Of a DNA stretch of 64,000 bases, positions 35,390 to 45,477 are shown piece after piece (the stretch's first letter is position 1; each line of letters begins with the position of its first letter). The DNA is taken from positions 71,193,407 through 71,257,406 of the forward strand of contig OX638372.1 in NCBI GenBank assembly GCA_951812925.1, in the 5' to 3' direction. Below the pieces are notes generated by a model. The model was not told the DNA's origin, did not search any database, and was given only the letters and a program-made list of their open reading frames with translations. The DNA is from Calliopum simillimum. Taxonomy: Eukaryota > Arthropoda > Insecta > Diptera > Lauxaniidae. The translations under genes and the position numbers were made by a program.

Positions 35390-35800
35390 TTTTCGAAAAT
35401 TCGCCATGTCTCGAAAACCATGACTCGGATTTAAAACTTTTGTGTACTAGTTTTGAAGCCAGTTAAATTACCGTTAATATGACGCCAATATAATTAAAAT
35501 CCATCCAGGGGTTCCGAACTTATATCGTTTTTCAAAAAAGCTATATCCCGATCTGGCTTAATGTTAGCTTAGCGACTGTTAATTTTTTTTTTTTTTAACC
35601 TAGTTTGGTTTGTTTAGCTTTGTATTCTAAGAAAGAATATGTAATCAAAATTGGATCTACTTTCGAAGATATAGCCATCGGAATATAAAAAAGCCCCTGG
35701 ATGGATTTTAAAAATATTGATGTCATATGAAAGGTATTTTATCGGGCTGTACAAAATTTTTCAACTTGAGTCAGTTTTCGAGATATTGACAATTTTTCAA
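35390..35800. repeat. Foldback module, inverted pair
   Basis: The left half (CGAAAACCATGACTCGG, ATCCATCCAGGGGTTCCGAA) is mirrored by the right half (CCCCTGGATGGATTTTAAAA, GAGTCAGTTTTCGAGATATT) around a TAGCGACTGTTAATTTTTTT centre. These are the arms found in the foldbacks at 43735 and 52080, here arranged head to head. Confidence 0.78.
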
Positions 35801-36100
35801 AAATTCAACCCATTTTTTTCCCCAAAAAACCGTTATTTTTCCCAAAAAATGTATTACTAACCTATAATTTTAATAACTAATAGCATTTTCTTTTCTAAAA
35901 AAAATGTTACCTGCTTGAAGTGCAACATTTTTTTAGTTTTGCACTCTACCCTGATAAAATGTTACATTTTTTTAAATAAGAATAGAACAAAAAATTCTAT
36001 ACAAATCACAAAATTTTTGCAAAATATGGACACGCCTTTACCAATGAAACCTAACAACATTGTTTCTGGAAATCCATTCATTTACATCGATATCTCAATT

Positions 36101-36966
36101 AGCAGTCTGAAGAAAAGCGACACGAACCCAGTAGAATATATACAATATTTTCAGAAATCAAGGAAAATTTTTCTCCTGAGCTTATTCTCTTTACAGATGG
36201 TTCTTTTCTGGATGGTGTTTCGTCTTATGGGGTAGTGGAACAATCAATGGAAAACATTCATCACATAGTTCACCAATCTCTTCTTCCACTCTATTCTGGT
36301 ATTTTCAACGCAGAATTGGCTGCCATTAAAAAAGCGGTACAATATGCATCTACAAAACATAAGAAAATCCTAATATGTTCCGACAGCCTTAACGTTCTAA
36401 AAGCTCTACAAGATAAAAATATCATTCCTTATAATTTTATTATTGAAGGTGTGAAACTTCTCAATCCATTAAAGATTTTATGGATTCCTGGTCACACAGG
36501 AATAGCTGGAAATAATTTTGCTGACAAAGCTGCTAAGGAGGCAATGAGACTGCCACTCATTACAGAAATGCCATGCTTAGATACAATCATAACAAATCAC
36601 ATTAAAACCCAGCAAAAAGAACAATATCAACAATTATGGGATTTATCGAATTCCTTCCTAAGATTTCACAATCCTGCTCCTATAAGGTCCACATATAATA
36701 AGAATCTTTCTAGAGAAGAATGCATAAGACTTGCTCGCCTGAGAGTAGATGCAACTGTATTTAACAGCAGGCATTACTTTGAAAGAACAAATCCCAAAAT
36801 GTGTATTTTCTGCAACGAGGTGCTTTGCACAAACCATTTATTAAGTGAATGTCCTGTGTCGAAAATTAATCTTACAATAGCAAATATCCTTGACTGTCGT
36901 AATGATGACAATATAAAACTAATTACTGAAGCACTTAAAAAACACGATTTATTATATGAAACCTAA
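36101..36966 (+). pseudogene. RNase H domain of an I-like LINE, C-terminal fragment
   Basis: The frame is open from the stop at 36100-36102 to a TAA at 36964-36966 and encodes a complete RNase H fold. Visible catalytic blocks are LFTDGSFLDG (Asp), FNAELAAIKKAV (Glu), ILICSDSLNVLKAL (Asp) and WIPGHTGIAGNNFADKAAKEA (His and Asp). A CIFCNEVLCTNHLLSECP zinc-binding motif (C-x2-C-x7-H-x4-C) follows near the C-terminus. RNase H removes the RNA template during LINE replication and marks the I group of elements. The upstream part (KPNNIVSGNPFIYIDIS and SDTNPVEYIQ) is in another frame, so there is a frameshift, and the reverse transcriptase and endonuclease are missing. The intact catalytic set over 285 codons suggests a relatively recent arrival. 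Confidence 0.9.
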
Positions 36967-37324
36967 GCAACAACATATACTAAGTAGAACTTTTATAAAA
37001 TTTTGTTAATCTATTGGGGTGTAATGGCCTAGCTGCCCAACTCCTCTTAACATATTTAGTAAATTAACTTTGCTAAATATTTGAAATAAATAAATGAATT
37101 TTCTCTCACAATTCTGACATTTGTTTTTATTTAATTTAATTAATTTGAATTCATTCAAATGTTTGTAAATAAAAAACCAAATAAAAACTCTTAATATCAT
37201 CTGTTTGTGAAAAATAAAAATTCAAAATTCTCACTCCGTCGCACAGTGTTTCACGTAGAACAAGCTAGCTGGACAAAATTATTTTTTTAAAATTTTTGGG
37301 TAGTGTTAGCTTTATTACGACATA

Positions 37325-37946
37325 TCTATTATATAAAAATGAAATGGTGTCCGTATGTAGCTTATGAACGCGGAAACTACAAGGCCGATTTACATAATTT
37401 TTTTTTTAAATTGTTTGTTATGGTCTGTAGAAGGTTCTTAAGGGGGTGGGATACTACTGAGGGGAACGGGGGTTGCACCCCCCATACGAAAAAAATACAA
37501 AAAATGCTATATCTCTACAGTTATACAAGTTATGATTATGAAAGTTGATGAACTTATGCATAATGTACATATCTACCATTCACTATGCAAAACTTGGGGG
37601 ATATTGATGTAGAATTGCATCCAATTTTCAAAAATACACAAAATGCTATATTTCTTCACATATCGCAGATATCGTTATAAAACTTGGTACATACATGAAT
37701 ATTCTATCTACCATTTACTATGAAAATCTTGGGTGGGGGGGGGGTGAGAAGGGGGAGTTGCACCCTTCATACAAAAAATATAGAAAATGCTATATCTCTG
37801 TATCTATGGGAGCTATGATTACAAAAGTTGATACATGGATCTTTAAAAACCTTGGTTATTGGAAGAGAGGGACGATGGAGATGGATGGGACTTTGTACGT
37901 ATAGGCATCGGGAATGGGCGAACGAAGTCGCAACCAGGCCAGCTAG
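37325..37946 (+). mobile_element. Small Helitron inside the Transib
   Basis: It begins TCTATTATATAAAAATGAAA after an A and ends CAGGCCAGCTAG before a T, with a GCGA/TCGC stem shortly before the end. Three internal units of 130-145 bp each carry the phrase AAATGCTATATCTCT (about 37503, 37634 and 37785). No Rep/helicase is encoded. The insertion between A and T near the Transib right-hand coding end is precise. Confidence 0.85.
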
Positions 37947-38593
37947 TTATTAATATTTTGATTTGCAGGGTGTTCCAAAATTTCCGGAACGCCCAAGTGT
38001 TTTTAATGCTGCACGTTAAATAAAAAAAAAAAAAAACGTGTCCAATATTTTTAAGAGGGCAGTGCAACGATACCAATTTTGACCCTCTACACCTCTCCTC
38101 CCGCGGTTGACGGAAGAAACTTCAAAATTTTATATGGAAACTTCCAATTTTTATTGCGGATTCTGATTTTACGTAGAAAAATACTACACTTTCGTCTGAA
38201 ACATTATTTCTTATTCGGCATAGATCACCATCATAACCAGAAATTGCTCATTGGGGAGTTTTCTACAAATTAATTTTATTTTATTTCAATATTTTCAATT
38301 CATATATGGAGGAAAAAGATATATAGGAAATAGATCTTAATAGAGAGGGTTTGAGCCCGCAAAAATTGGTATCATTGAATAGCTATTTAAAAAAAATTAA
38401 ACAAAAAACCAAAAAAGAAATAAAACACAGAATTTTTTTATGTTGGAAAAAGTATAAAAACCAAAATTTATTGTTTCTTTTTCTGCAAATGTTCAATTAC
38501 TACTCGCAGTACGATACAAATGCATTAGTAATGTAATTAGTGATAACATATCAAACTATGAAACGGTTTCAGCTTACTTCAACTTTAAATTGC

Positions 38594-39071
38594 CTAATCA
38601 GTTTCATCGTCAATTTCATTCGATGAATCTGATATAATATAATCTTCCTCAGGTTCTGGCAAGATATTTGGTCGTGATTGTGGAACTATTGTAGGAGGGA
38701 TAATTAGTTTTAAGACCTCTGCACACAATTTATCTTGTTTTTTTTTTTAGTATTTCTCTTAAAGAGTTTATAAAAGGATGAGAACTTAAGAGTAGCATAT
38801 TTAATAAATCCTTATTCGTGGCTATGCGCGACCATTTTCTTGTATTCTGTTCACGGAACCTGCGGAAATCTTTGTTCCGCGCTTCCTGGGCTTCTTCTGA
38901 AAGCTGCCCTATTGGAACGATTGCGGTTTTGATTACTTCCGTACTGTGTATTAATATTTTGTGCACGGTAGCAGGCATATAATACCACGAATAATGGCGT
39001 AAATAAAGACTTTTTGTTTCAACGCAAAGCTTTTCGAATGCAATTAGATTGATGTCGTAACCAGAGCACAA
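38594..39071 (-). pseudogene. Transib transposase, C-terminal region (RAG1-like)
   Basis: The minus strand encodes GYDINLIAFEKLCVETKSLY, then WYYMPATVHKILIHSTEVIK, then VPIGQLSEEAQEARNKDFRR and RIATNKDLLNMLLLSSHPFI. The TVHKILIH and LSEEAQEARNKDFRRFR blocks are conserved at the C-terminus of Transib transposases, the family from which the RAG1 catalytic core derives. At a T-run near 38740-38751 (A-run on the coding strand) the frame shifts and continues as KLCAEVLKLIIPPTI to EEDYIISDSSNEIDDETD and a TAG at 38594-38596. An acidic tail of this kind is normal for the family. The catalytic DDE part upstream is replaced by a duplicated segment, so the copy is dead. Confidence 0.88.
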
Positions 39072-39084
39072 TAACAGACGTTAA

Positions 39085-39620
39085 AAACAAAGCGAAAAAT
39101 TCGAATATAAATTAAAATAAAAAAATGATTAAAGGAATTCTGGAAAAAATTAAAATAAAATAGATGAACTCTAATGTGCAAGTTAAAACTAATATATTCA
39201 TCAAAGGAATAGGTGTAGCTAACATATATCCAAAATCTAGACTGGGTACACGCGGGTACATGCAATTCCAGCTCCTTTAAAGTTGAAAAATAATAAAACT
39301 ACGAGTTATTTTTTTAAGTGTTTTCGAAACATTTCCTGAGGAAAGGAATGACAAAAATCTTATTCAAACATAAAACGCTAACCTTCATCTATAAAATCCA
39401 TCACTAGAAATGTCATAAAATTACGACCTTTTTAAGATAAAGCAAAAAATTCGAATATAAATTAAAAAAAAAAAAATTAAAGGTATTCTGAAAAAAATTA
39501 AAATAAAATAGATAAACACCAGTGCGCAGGTTAAAACTAATATATTCATCAAGGGAATAAGCGCAGCTAACATATATCCAAAATTTAGACTGGGTACAAG
39601 CGGGTACATCCATAACATAA
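39085..39620 (-). repeat. Tandem duplication within the Transib
   Basis: The segment at about 39085-39262 (ACTAATATATTCATC, then AACATATATCCAAAATCTAG, then TGGGTACACGCGGG) recurs at about 39430-39610 with roughly 85-90 percent similarity by eye. The minus-strand frames here (39044-39265, 39413-39721) translate the duplicated unit and show no known domain. Confidence 0.8.
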
Positions 39621-40209
39621 CCCAAAGGAGGAAATGAAAAAACTCTAACTAAAACATAAAATACGTTCTTTTTGCTATAAAATTCATCACTAAAATTATC
39701 ACAAAATATTGATTTTGCCACAATAAAATCAAGTTGCTTTATTGCTTAATGAAAAGAATAAATATTTGAAATTGAACTTACAATCATAAGTTGACTTCTG
39801 CACTCAGTTGTTTGTCACCATCAAATATTTACACAAAAAAAAGTAGGTATACTATGTATTTGGGGTATTGTTGACATTACCTCATTACTAATATTTAGAT
39901 ATCTGTTAATGAATTTTGTCCACCTAGCTTGTTCTACGTAAAACACTGTGCGTCGATTGAAAAAAGTGTAAAAATGTTACACTTTTGCCTGCTCAGAGGG
40001 CAACAATTTTTAGAAAATTTTAGAAAAGAACGAAATATTTTGACAGCCTTCACAAGGGGCAGAAAAAGTGTAACATTTTTTTGAGAAAAGAAAACGACAT
40101 AAATTAGGAAGCCCAACTTATTCCTTTTATTTGATATGCAACATGTAACTGAAATTGCATCATTAATAAATTTCTATAGAAAAAAACAAAAATGGACCTA
40201 TTTGGGCAA

Positions 40210-40880
40210 AAAAAAAAAAACTACAACAGACGCTAAAGTAAAATTGTTACCCCGATCTTTCGATAGCTATATCTCCGAAACTAGGCAATAGCTTTTTAAT
40301 TAGATTTTTTGTTAGAATTATAAGTTTAAAAAGAAAAGGCAACTGCTCCACTTTTTAATTACAGATTCTTTGTTAGAATTATAAGTTTAAAAAAAAAAGT
40401 TGGCTTAATGTTACTTTAGCGACTGTTGTTGGTTTTTTTTTGCCCAAATAGGGCTCTGGGAATTAATTGCAACAGCAGCAACAATAACTTCTGGTCGAAC
40501 CTACTTTCGGAGATATAGCCATCGGAAGATCGGGATATATCTTTTATAAAAATCGGTATAAGTTGAGAACCCCTGGATGGATTTTAAAAATATTGATGTC
40601 ATATGAAACGTATTTTACCGGGCTATATTATTCAATTTGAGTGATAGTTTTCGAGACATGACAATTTTACAAAAATTCACATTTTTTCCCAAAAAACCGT
40701 TATTTTTCATGAAAATTGTGTTATTAACCTTTAATTTTAATGACTAAATTAGGAAGCCCAATTTATTTCCTTTCATTTGATATGTAACATGTATCTGAAA
40801 TTGCATCATTAATAAATTTTCATAGAACAAAATATAAATGGACCAAATCAATTTTCTTCAAATTAGGAACTTTAAACAAC
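40210..40880. repeat. Foldback arm resumed after the composite insertion
   Basis: It contains the full arm module: TAGCGACTGTTGTTGG, AGGGCTCTGGGAATTAATTG, GGAGATATAGCCATCGGAAG, ATAAGTTGAGAACCCCTGG, TTTCATTTGATATGTAACAT and finally GGACCAAATCAATTTTCTTC. A short duplicated phrase TTGTTAGAATTATAAGTTTAA occurs at 40310 and 40371. The mirrored arm would be expected right of the LINE that interrupts the centre. Confidence 0.72.
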
Positions 40881-40964
40881 AACAATGCCAGAACAACAAC
40901 TTTACTACTACTACTACAACACCAACAACAACAACAACCCTCCCCGTCAGCACCAAGAGGTTTC

Positions 40965-43188
40965 TAGCGGCCTATTTGCATGGTAGACGGGCCTTCGTGG
41001 AATTTAGAAGTGCTAGCTCTAAATTCCGTAAACTGAAGATGGGCGTGCCGCAAGGAGGCGTGCTTTCGCCTCTACTTTTCAACTTCTATCTTTCCACCAT
41101 GCCACCCCCTCCTTCTGGGTCACTTTGGTCTCATACGCTGATGATTGCACTATTGTGGCATCAGCAAAAACTGTTTCGGAGGCTGAGCAGAGGATCAATG
41201 CGTATCTTGTTGTACTCAAGCAGTTCTTTGAGGACCGCAGGCTGCAACTTGCTACGCAGAAGTCCTCTGCGACGCTCTTCACTTCATGGACTAGCGAGGT
41301 TAATAAATCCCTCAATATCCATATAAACGGAGACCAAATCCCGACCGTTAAGAATCCGAAAATCCTTGGGGTGACATTCGATAGCCTATACAAATTCTCA
41401 AGGCACGCAAGTGAGGTTTGCTCCAAATTGAGCAAAAGAAACCGTGTCCTGAGTGCCATTGCAGGAACCTCATGGGGTAAGGACAAGGAGACCCTGATCG
41501 CCACATATAAGGCGATCGGGCGATCCCTCTTAAATTATTCCGCCCCCATCTCTGCCGTCCTAAGCAAGAATGCCGTAACTCCAATTTTCCAAAAAAATGA
41601 GTTTATGGCGTTTTTTGAGTCTTCACGGTTCTGTCCGTCAACCCACAAGAACAAGTTGCATTATACCTTTATTTTCCTTATAAAATCAACTACGACTTTT
41701 GTCGTAACTCCCAGCCGTACACATTTTACAATTCAAGAATACCGTATCTCCACATGCTAAGCTAAAACACCGCAACTCCATAAAAATGTATGTAGTATCA
41801 TACATTTTTAAAATCATTTCGTTTACCTAAATCATTTCAAAAACAAACAAATTTTCTTTAAGACACATCTCGTGCGCGTAGGTAGTATCGATTATGGCCT
41901 CTGGACAAGTCAGTCACTTAAATTTTCTCTAAGATCTATTTTAGAGTATGGTTCCATAGAGGACAATTGTAGCAGCTCAGATGAATTAATCTGTGATTCA
42001 AGTTGGAATTCACAACTTAAGGAAATTCAAACCCACATGGCGGACAACGAAACAGATCAAAACCCTCTTACAAAAAACGAACTGTGCGTAAGCGGAAATA
42101 TTACAAACACACTGCAGAACAACGGAAAAGAGCTTGCCAGGAAGAAAAAACCAATAGACACAAAATTGAAATTGGTCTTGGTCACCAAAAGACAAGAGTG
42201 TTTCTTCGGATTTACTCTTTCTTCACAGTAAATTTAATCAAAAGTTGTCTTTACGGCATTTTTGATTTGTATCAGCTTCGTCAGAAGTAGTGCGATGCAA
42301 AACATATTACCGTAACTCCATTTTCGACTGAAATTTACGGAATTGGCTATTTCTACTATTGCCATCATATAGAGCGTGAAAAATCCTCTAGGAATTAGGA
42401 ATAAAAACTAGTTTTCCTTAAAGCTGAAACCGTTGAGGAAACGAAACAGCAAGAAACACAAAAACTCATTTTACAGAAATAAAAATTTATTGGAGTTACG
42501 GCATTCTTTCTTAGGACGGCAGATCTGGTCTTTGGCACTCAGCGACACGCAGTGGAGCAACCTCCAATCACAACAAAACAGTGCCTTGCGTATAGCTACC
42601 GGATGTTACCTCATGTCCGACCCGGACCATCTGCATGATGAGACCGGGCTTCTGAGAGTCTGAGCACACAACACCCTGCTAACACAGCAGTTCTTGCTGA
42701 TCTGCTGCAACCCTGACCACCCCAATAATAGGGTAGTCAGCATGCCATCACCGCATAGGTGCATAAGGGTGGATTTTAGGTGCTATAAGGAAGCCATAGC
42801 AGACTTCCTGCCTGACTCTTGGGATCCCGGGCCGGTCCGCGAGGCCCTCAATGATCTGCATATGCACCTTGCTACTACGGCTATTGAATCACTGTCACTT
42901 AATAAAGTGCTCAATAGCCGCCCTCCACTAATCAATCCTAGTGAAAAATCACTTTCGAGGGAGGCAAGGTGCATACTGGCTCAACTCCGCTCTGGATACT
43001 CGCTTATCTTGATGAGCTACAGAGCCCGGATCGTTGAGGGGACCGCGGATCGGTGCCCATCATGTAGTGGAAGTCCGCACGACAGTTCCCACCTTTTCAA
43101 CTGTCCGTCCCGTCCCACCAACCTCTCTACGATTGACCTATGGTCCCGCCCAGTAGAGGTAGCCCAATTCCTGGGCCTGCCGGACTAG
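40965..43188 (+). pseudogene. LINE reverse transcriptase and C-terminal region, interrupted
   Basis: Recognisable blocks in order: FLAAYLHGRRAFVEF, MGVPQGGVLSPLLFNFYLS (palm motif), a frameshift near 41118-41125, then SYADDCTIVASAKTVSEAE with the YADD catalytic pair, and KNPKILGVTFDSLYKFSRHA (thumb). The frame reaches NYSAPI where the 971-bp element sits, and resumes after it as WSLALSDTQWSNLQSQQNSA. A stop at 42661 precedes a final open stretch (42694-43188) with KSLSREARCILAQLRSGYS and a CPSCSGSPHDSSHLFNCP zinc motif. Endonuclease and N-terminus are absent. The frameshift, the stop and the insertion make it inactive. Confidence 0.93.
41552..42522 (+). mobile_element. CTGCCGTCC element, copy 2 (971 bp)
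   Basis: Same ends and interior as 17138-18103. ATCT flanks both sides (41548-41551 and 42523-42526), and the pre-insertion LINE codons are recovered by removing the element plus one ATCT. Two independent copies with TATA and ATCT duplications fix the target duplication at 4 bp. The interior peptides (KRKYYKHTAEQRKRACQEE and LCVSGNITNTLQNNGKELAR, in overlapping frames) are conserved between copies. The family is not one I can name. Confidence 0.93.
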
Positions 43189-43330
43189 GCCCGACATGTT
43201 TTCAACTTCCCTCATCCCAAATACTAGTAGGTGAAAGGAATAATTTTGTTTTCAATTTACAGCCCTGGAGTTCGAGTTGCTACAACAACAACAACAACAA
43301 CAGTAATTTTATATAAGAGTAGGGGTAAGT

Positions 43331-43389
43331 CGACCGGTAAGTGGACCCTTGTGGTCTATGTGTGCCAGTATTGTCTCCACCTTAACCTA
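43331..43389 (+). mobile_element. 59-bp LINE 3' tail with GGGGTAAGT duplication
   Basis: The insert ends TGGACCCTTGTGGTCTATGT through CCACCTTAACCTA and is flanked by GGGGTAAGT at 43322-43330 and 43390-43398. The same 3' sequence ends the LINE fragment at 57621-58240 (GGACCCTTGCGGTCTATGTG), so it is an extreme truncation of that family. Confidence 0.82.
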
Positions 43390-43734
43390 GGGGTAAGTGG
43401 GCGGCCTGCGGCCACAGCTCATGATTTAAGTCTCATTAAAATCCAACACCGGCTTCGCTTCTATAAAAGGTATGTCCCGATCTTCCGATGGCTATATCTC
43501 CGAAAGTAGGTTCGACCAGAAGTTGATGTTGTTGTAATTAATTCCCAGAGCCCTATTTGGGTTAAAATAAATATAAAAAAAACAACAGTCGCTAAAGTTA
43601 AATTGTTCCGAAAAGTTTAAACCAAATTGGGTTTTGGGACAAACGGTAAATTTCAGCCCAGCAGCTTTCATAAGACATATTCGGATCTTCCGATGGCTAT
43701 TCCTCCGAAACCAGATCTTACCAACACTTTTTGG

Positions 43735-45020
43735 ACTTAATTTAACTTTATCGACTGTTGTTTTTTTTTATTTTTTTTGCCCAAATAGGGTTTTGAAAAT
43801 TAATCATAACAACAACAACAACAACAACAACCTCTGAGCGGATCTACTTTCGGAGATATAGCCATCGGAAGATCGGGATATATCTTTTATAAAAATCGGT
43901 ATAAGTTGGGAACTCCTGGATGGATTGGTGTCATATGAAAGGTATTTTACCGGGCTATACAATTGCTGTACAAAGTTTTCAATTTGAGTGATAGTTTTCG
44001 AGATATGACAATTTTTCAAAAATTCACCCCATTTTTTTCCCAAAAAATGTATTATTAACCTGAAATTTTATAAACTAAATTAGAACGCCCATTTTATTTC
44101 CTTTCATTTGATGTGCAACATGTATCTGAAATTGCATCATTAATAAATTTTTATAGAAAAAAACAAAAATAGACCAAATCAATTTTCTTGAAATTAGGAA
44201 CTTTAAACAACAATGCCAGAACAAACAACACCAACAAAAACAACAACAACTACTACTACTACTACAACAACAACTTGGATAATACTACAACAACAACAAA
44301 GAGGATCAGCTACTTATTATATTAAAAAAATTTAAAATTTTTATTAAAAATTGCGAGCGCAATTTGGCTAGCAAACTATGTGTTGGATATATTACAGACT
44401 GATCCGCGGCCGAAGGCCGCCGCGAAGCCGGTGTCGGATTTTTAAATCCTGAGCTGCGGCCACAGGCCGCCCAATTACCCCTACTCTTATGTAAAATTAC
44501 TGTTGTTGTAGTAGTAGTAAAGTTGTTGTTGTCTGTTTTGGCATTGTTGTTTAAAGTTCCAAATTTGAAGAAAATTGATTTGGTCCATTTTTGTTTTTTT
44601 CTATAAAAATTTATTAATGATGCAATTTCAGATACATAATGCATATCAAATGAAAGGAAATAAATTAGGCTTCCTAATTTAGTTATTAAAATTATAGGTT
44701 AATAACACATTTTTTGGGAAAAATAACGGTTTTTTGCAAAAAAAAAATCGGGTGAATTTTTGAAAAATTGTCATATCTCGAAAACTATCACTCAAATTGA
44801 AAAACGTTGTATAGTAATTATATAGTCATATGACACCAATATTTTTAAAATCCATCCAGGGGTTCCCAACTTATACCGATTTTTAGAAAAGATACATCCC
44901 GACCTTCCGATGGCTATATTTCCGAAAGTAGATCCGCTCAGAGGTTGTTGTTGTTGTAATTAATCCCCAGAGCCCTATTTGGGAAAAAAAAAAAAAAAAA
45001 AAACAGTCGATAAAGTAAGT
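43735..45020. mobile_element. 1.3-kb foldback with GC-rich centre
   Basis: The left arm (TTATCGACTGTTG, CCCAAATAGGG, AACAACAACCTCTGAGCGG, GATATAGCCATCGGAAG) is mirrored base for base in order on the right, ending CAGTCGATAAAG. The innermost palindrome (44171-44590) carries GGACCAAATCAATTTTCTTG ends, ACA/TAC runs and a GC-rich loop with CTGATCCGCGGCCGAAGGCC. The same inner palindrome occurs at 56768-57345 and, split, around 40838-43440. No protein is encoded. Confidence 0.88.
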
Positions 45021-45022
45021 AG

Positions 45023-45066
45023 TTTCAAAATTTTAGCGAATTTATCCGTAAACGAAACATGAGCCA
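45023..45066. repeat. Short shared repeat with 2447-2490
   Basis: The phrase TTTATCCGTAAACGAAACAT preceded by TTTAGCGA and followed by GAGCCA occurs in both places directly next to foldback arm fragments. It is likely the outer edge of a longer version of the foldback. Confidence 0.65.
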
Positions 45067-45477
45067 ATAATTTTACCTTTATATTGGATTTGCTGCTTAT
45101 ATAGACGTCATTGGTACGTTGACATATTTTAGACACATTGTGCTTTTTACGTTGATGAAAAAAATTCGCTGATTTCGACCTTTTTTCGTTTTTTTTATCC
45201 ATGAGGAAAACAACCAATGCGCATTCAACTTACTAATGCAGCATTTGTTTCACTTAGCTTGGAATTAACAAATGAACTTTATCAAAAATATTCTTTTTTG
45301 GACTTGTTTATTTATTTATATGATATGATAGTGTTGAGATTTCTATTTTACTTTTTTATCCGTTTTTCTTTTTAAAACTATTCGAAATTTTTATTTTTCT
45401 TCTCATTGTTTTTCGACAGAAAAGTTACGGTCAGTTTTCCCCTGTGTACACACTATCAAATTACAAAAATTTATATG

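Larger units (their letters stand above)
37242..39950 (-). mobile_element. Transib element with RSS-like termini
   Basis: Both ends start CACAGTG, identical to the heptamer of vertebrate V(D)J recombination signals. The inverted repeats extend about 40 bp (CACAGTGTTTYACGTAGAAC then AAGCTAG and TGGACAAAATT) with two mismatches. CGTCG flanks both ends (37237-37241, 39951-39955), the GC-rich 5-bp duplication typical of Transib. The transposase C-terminus lies inside on the minus strand. The interior has been altered by a Helitron insertion and a local duplication, and the N-terminal two thirds of the transposase is missing. Confidence 0.93.
35881..40099. mobile_element. Composite TIR element nested in a foldback arm
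   Basis: Removing 35881-40099 rejoins an arm phrase seen intact at 40734-40755 (TTTTAATGACTAAATTAGG). TAA borders both ends, and the inner ends TAGCATTTTCTTTTCT and its imperfect mirror TGTCGTTTTCTTTTCT are candidate TIRs. A 3-bp TAA duplication is typical of PIF/Harbinger. It now contains an I-like LINE fragment and a Transib element. The name is tentative. Confidence 0.55.
40938..43310 (+). mobile_element. 5'-truncated LINE in a CAA-rich foldback centre, split by a 971-bp transposon
   Basis: The LINE begins in mid reverse transcriptase after a CAA run and ends after its last stop with a short untranslated region and a (CAA)n tail. The interruption at 41552-42522 leaves exact ATCT duplications; removing it restores the coding frame across the join. 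The intact foldback copies at 44171 and 56768 show which CAA/TAC run was the target. Sequence style suggests the Jockey/LOA side of the LINE tree, which I cannot settle. Confidence 0.85.
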
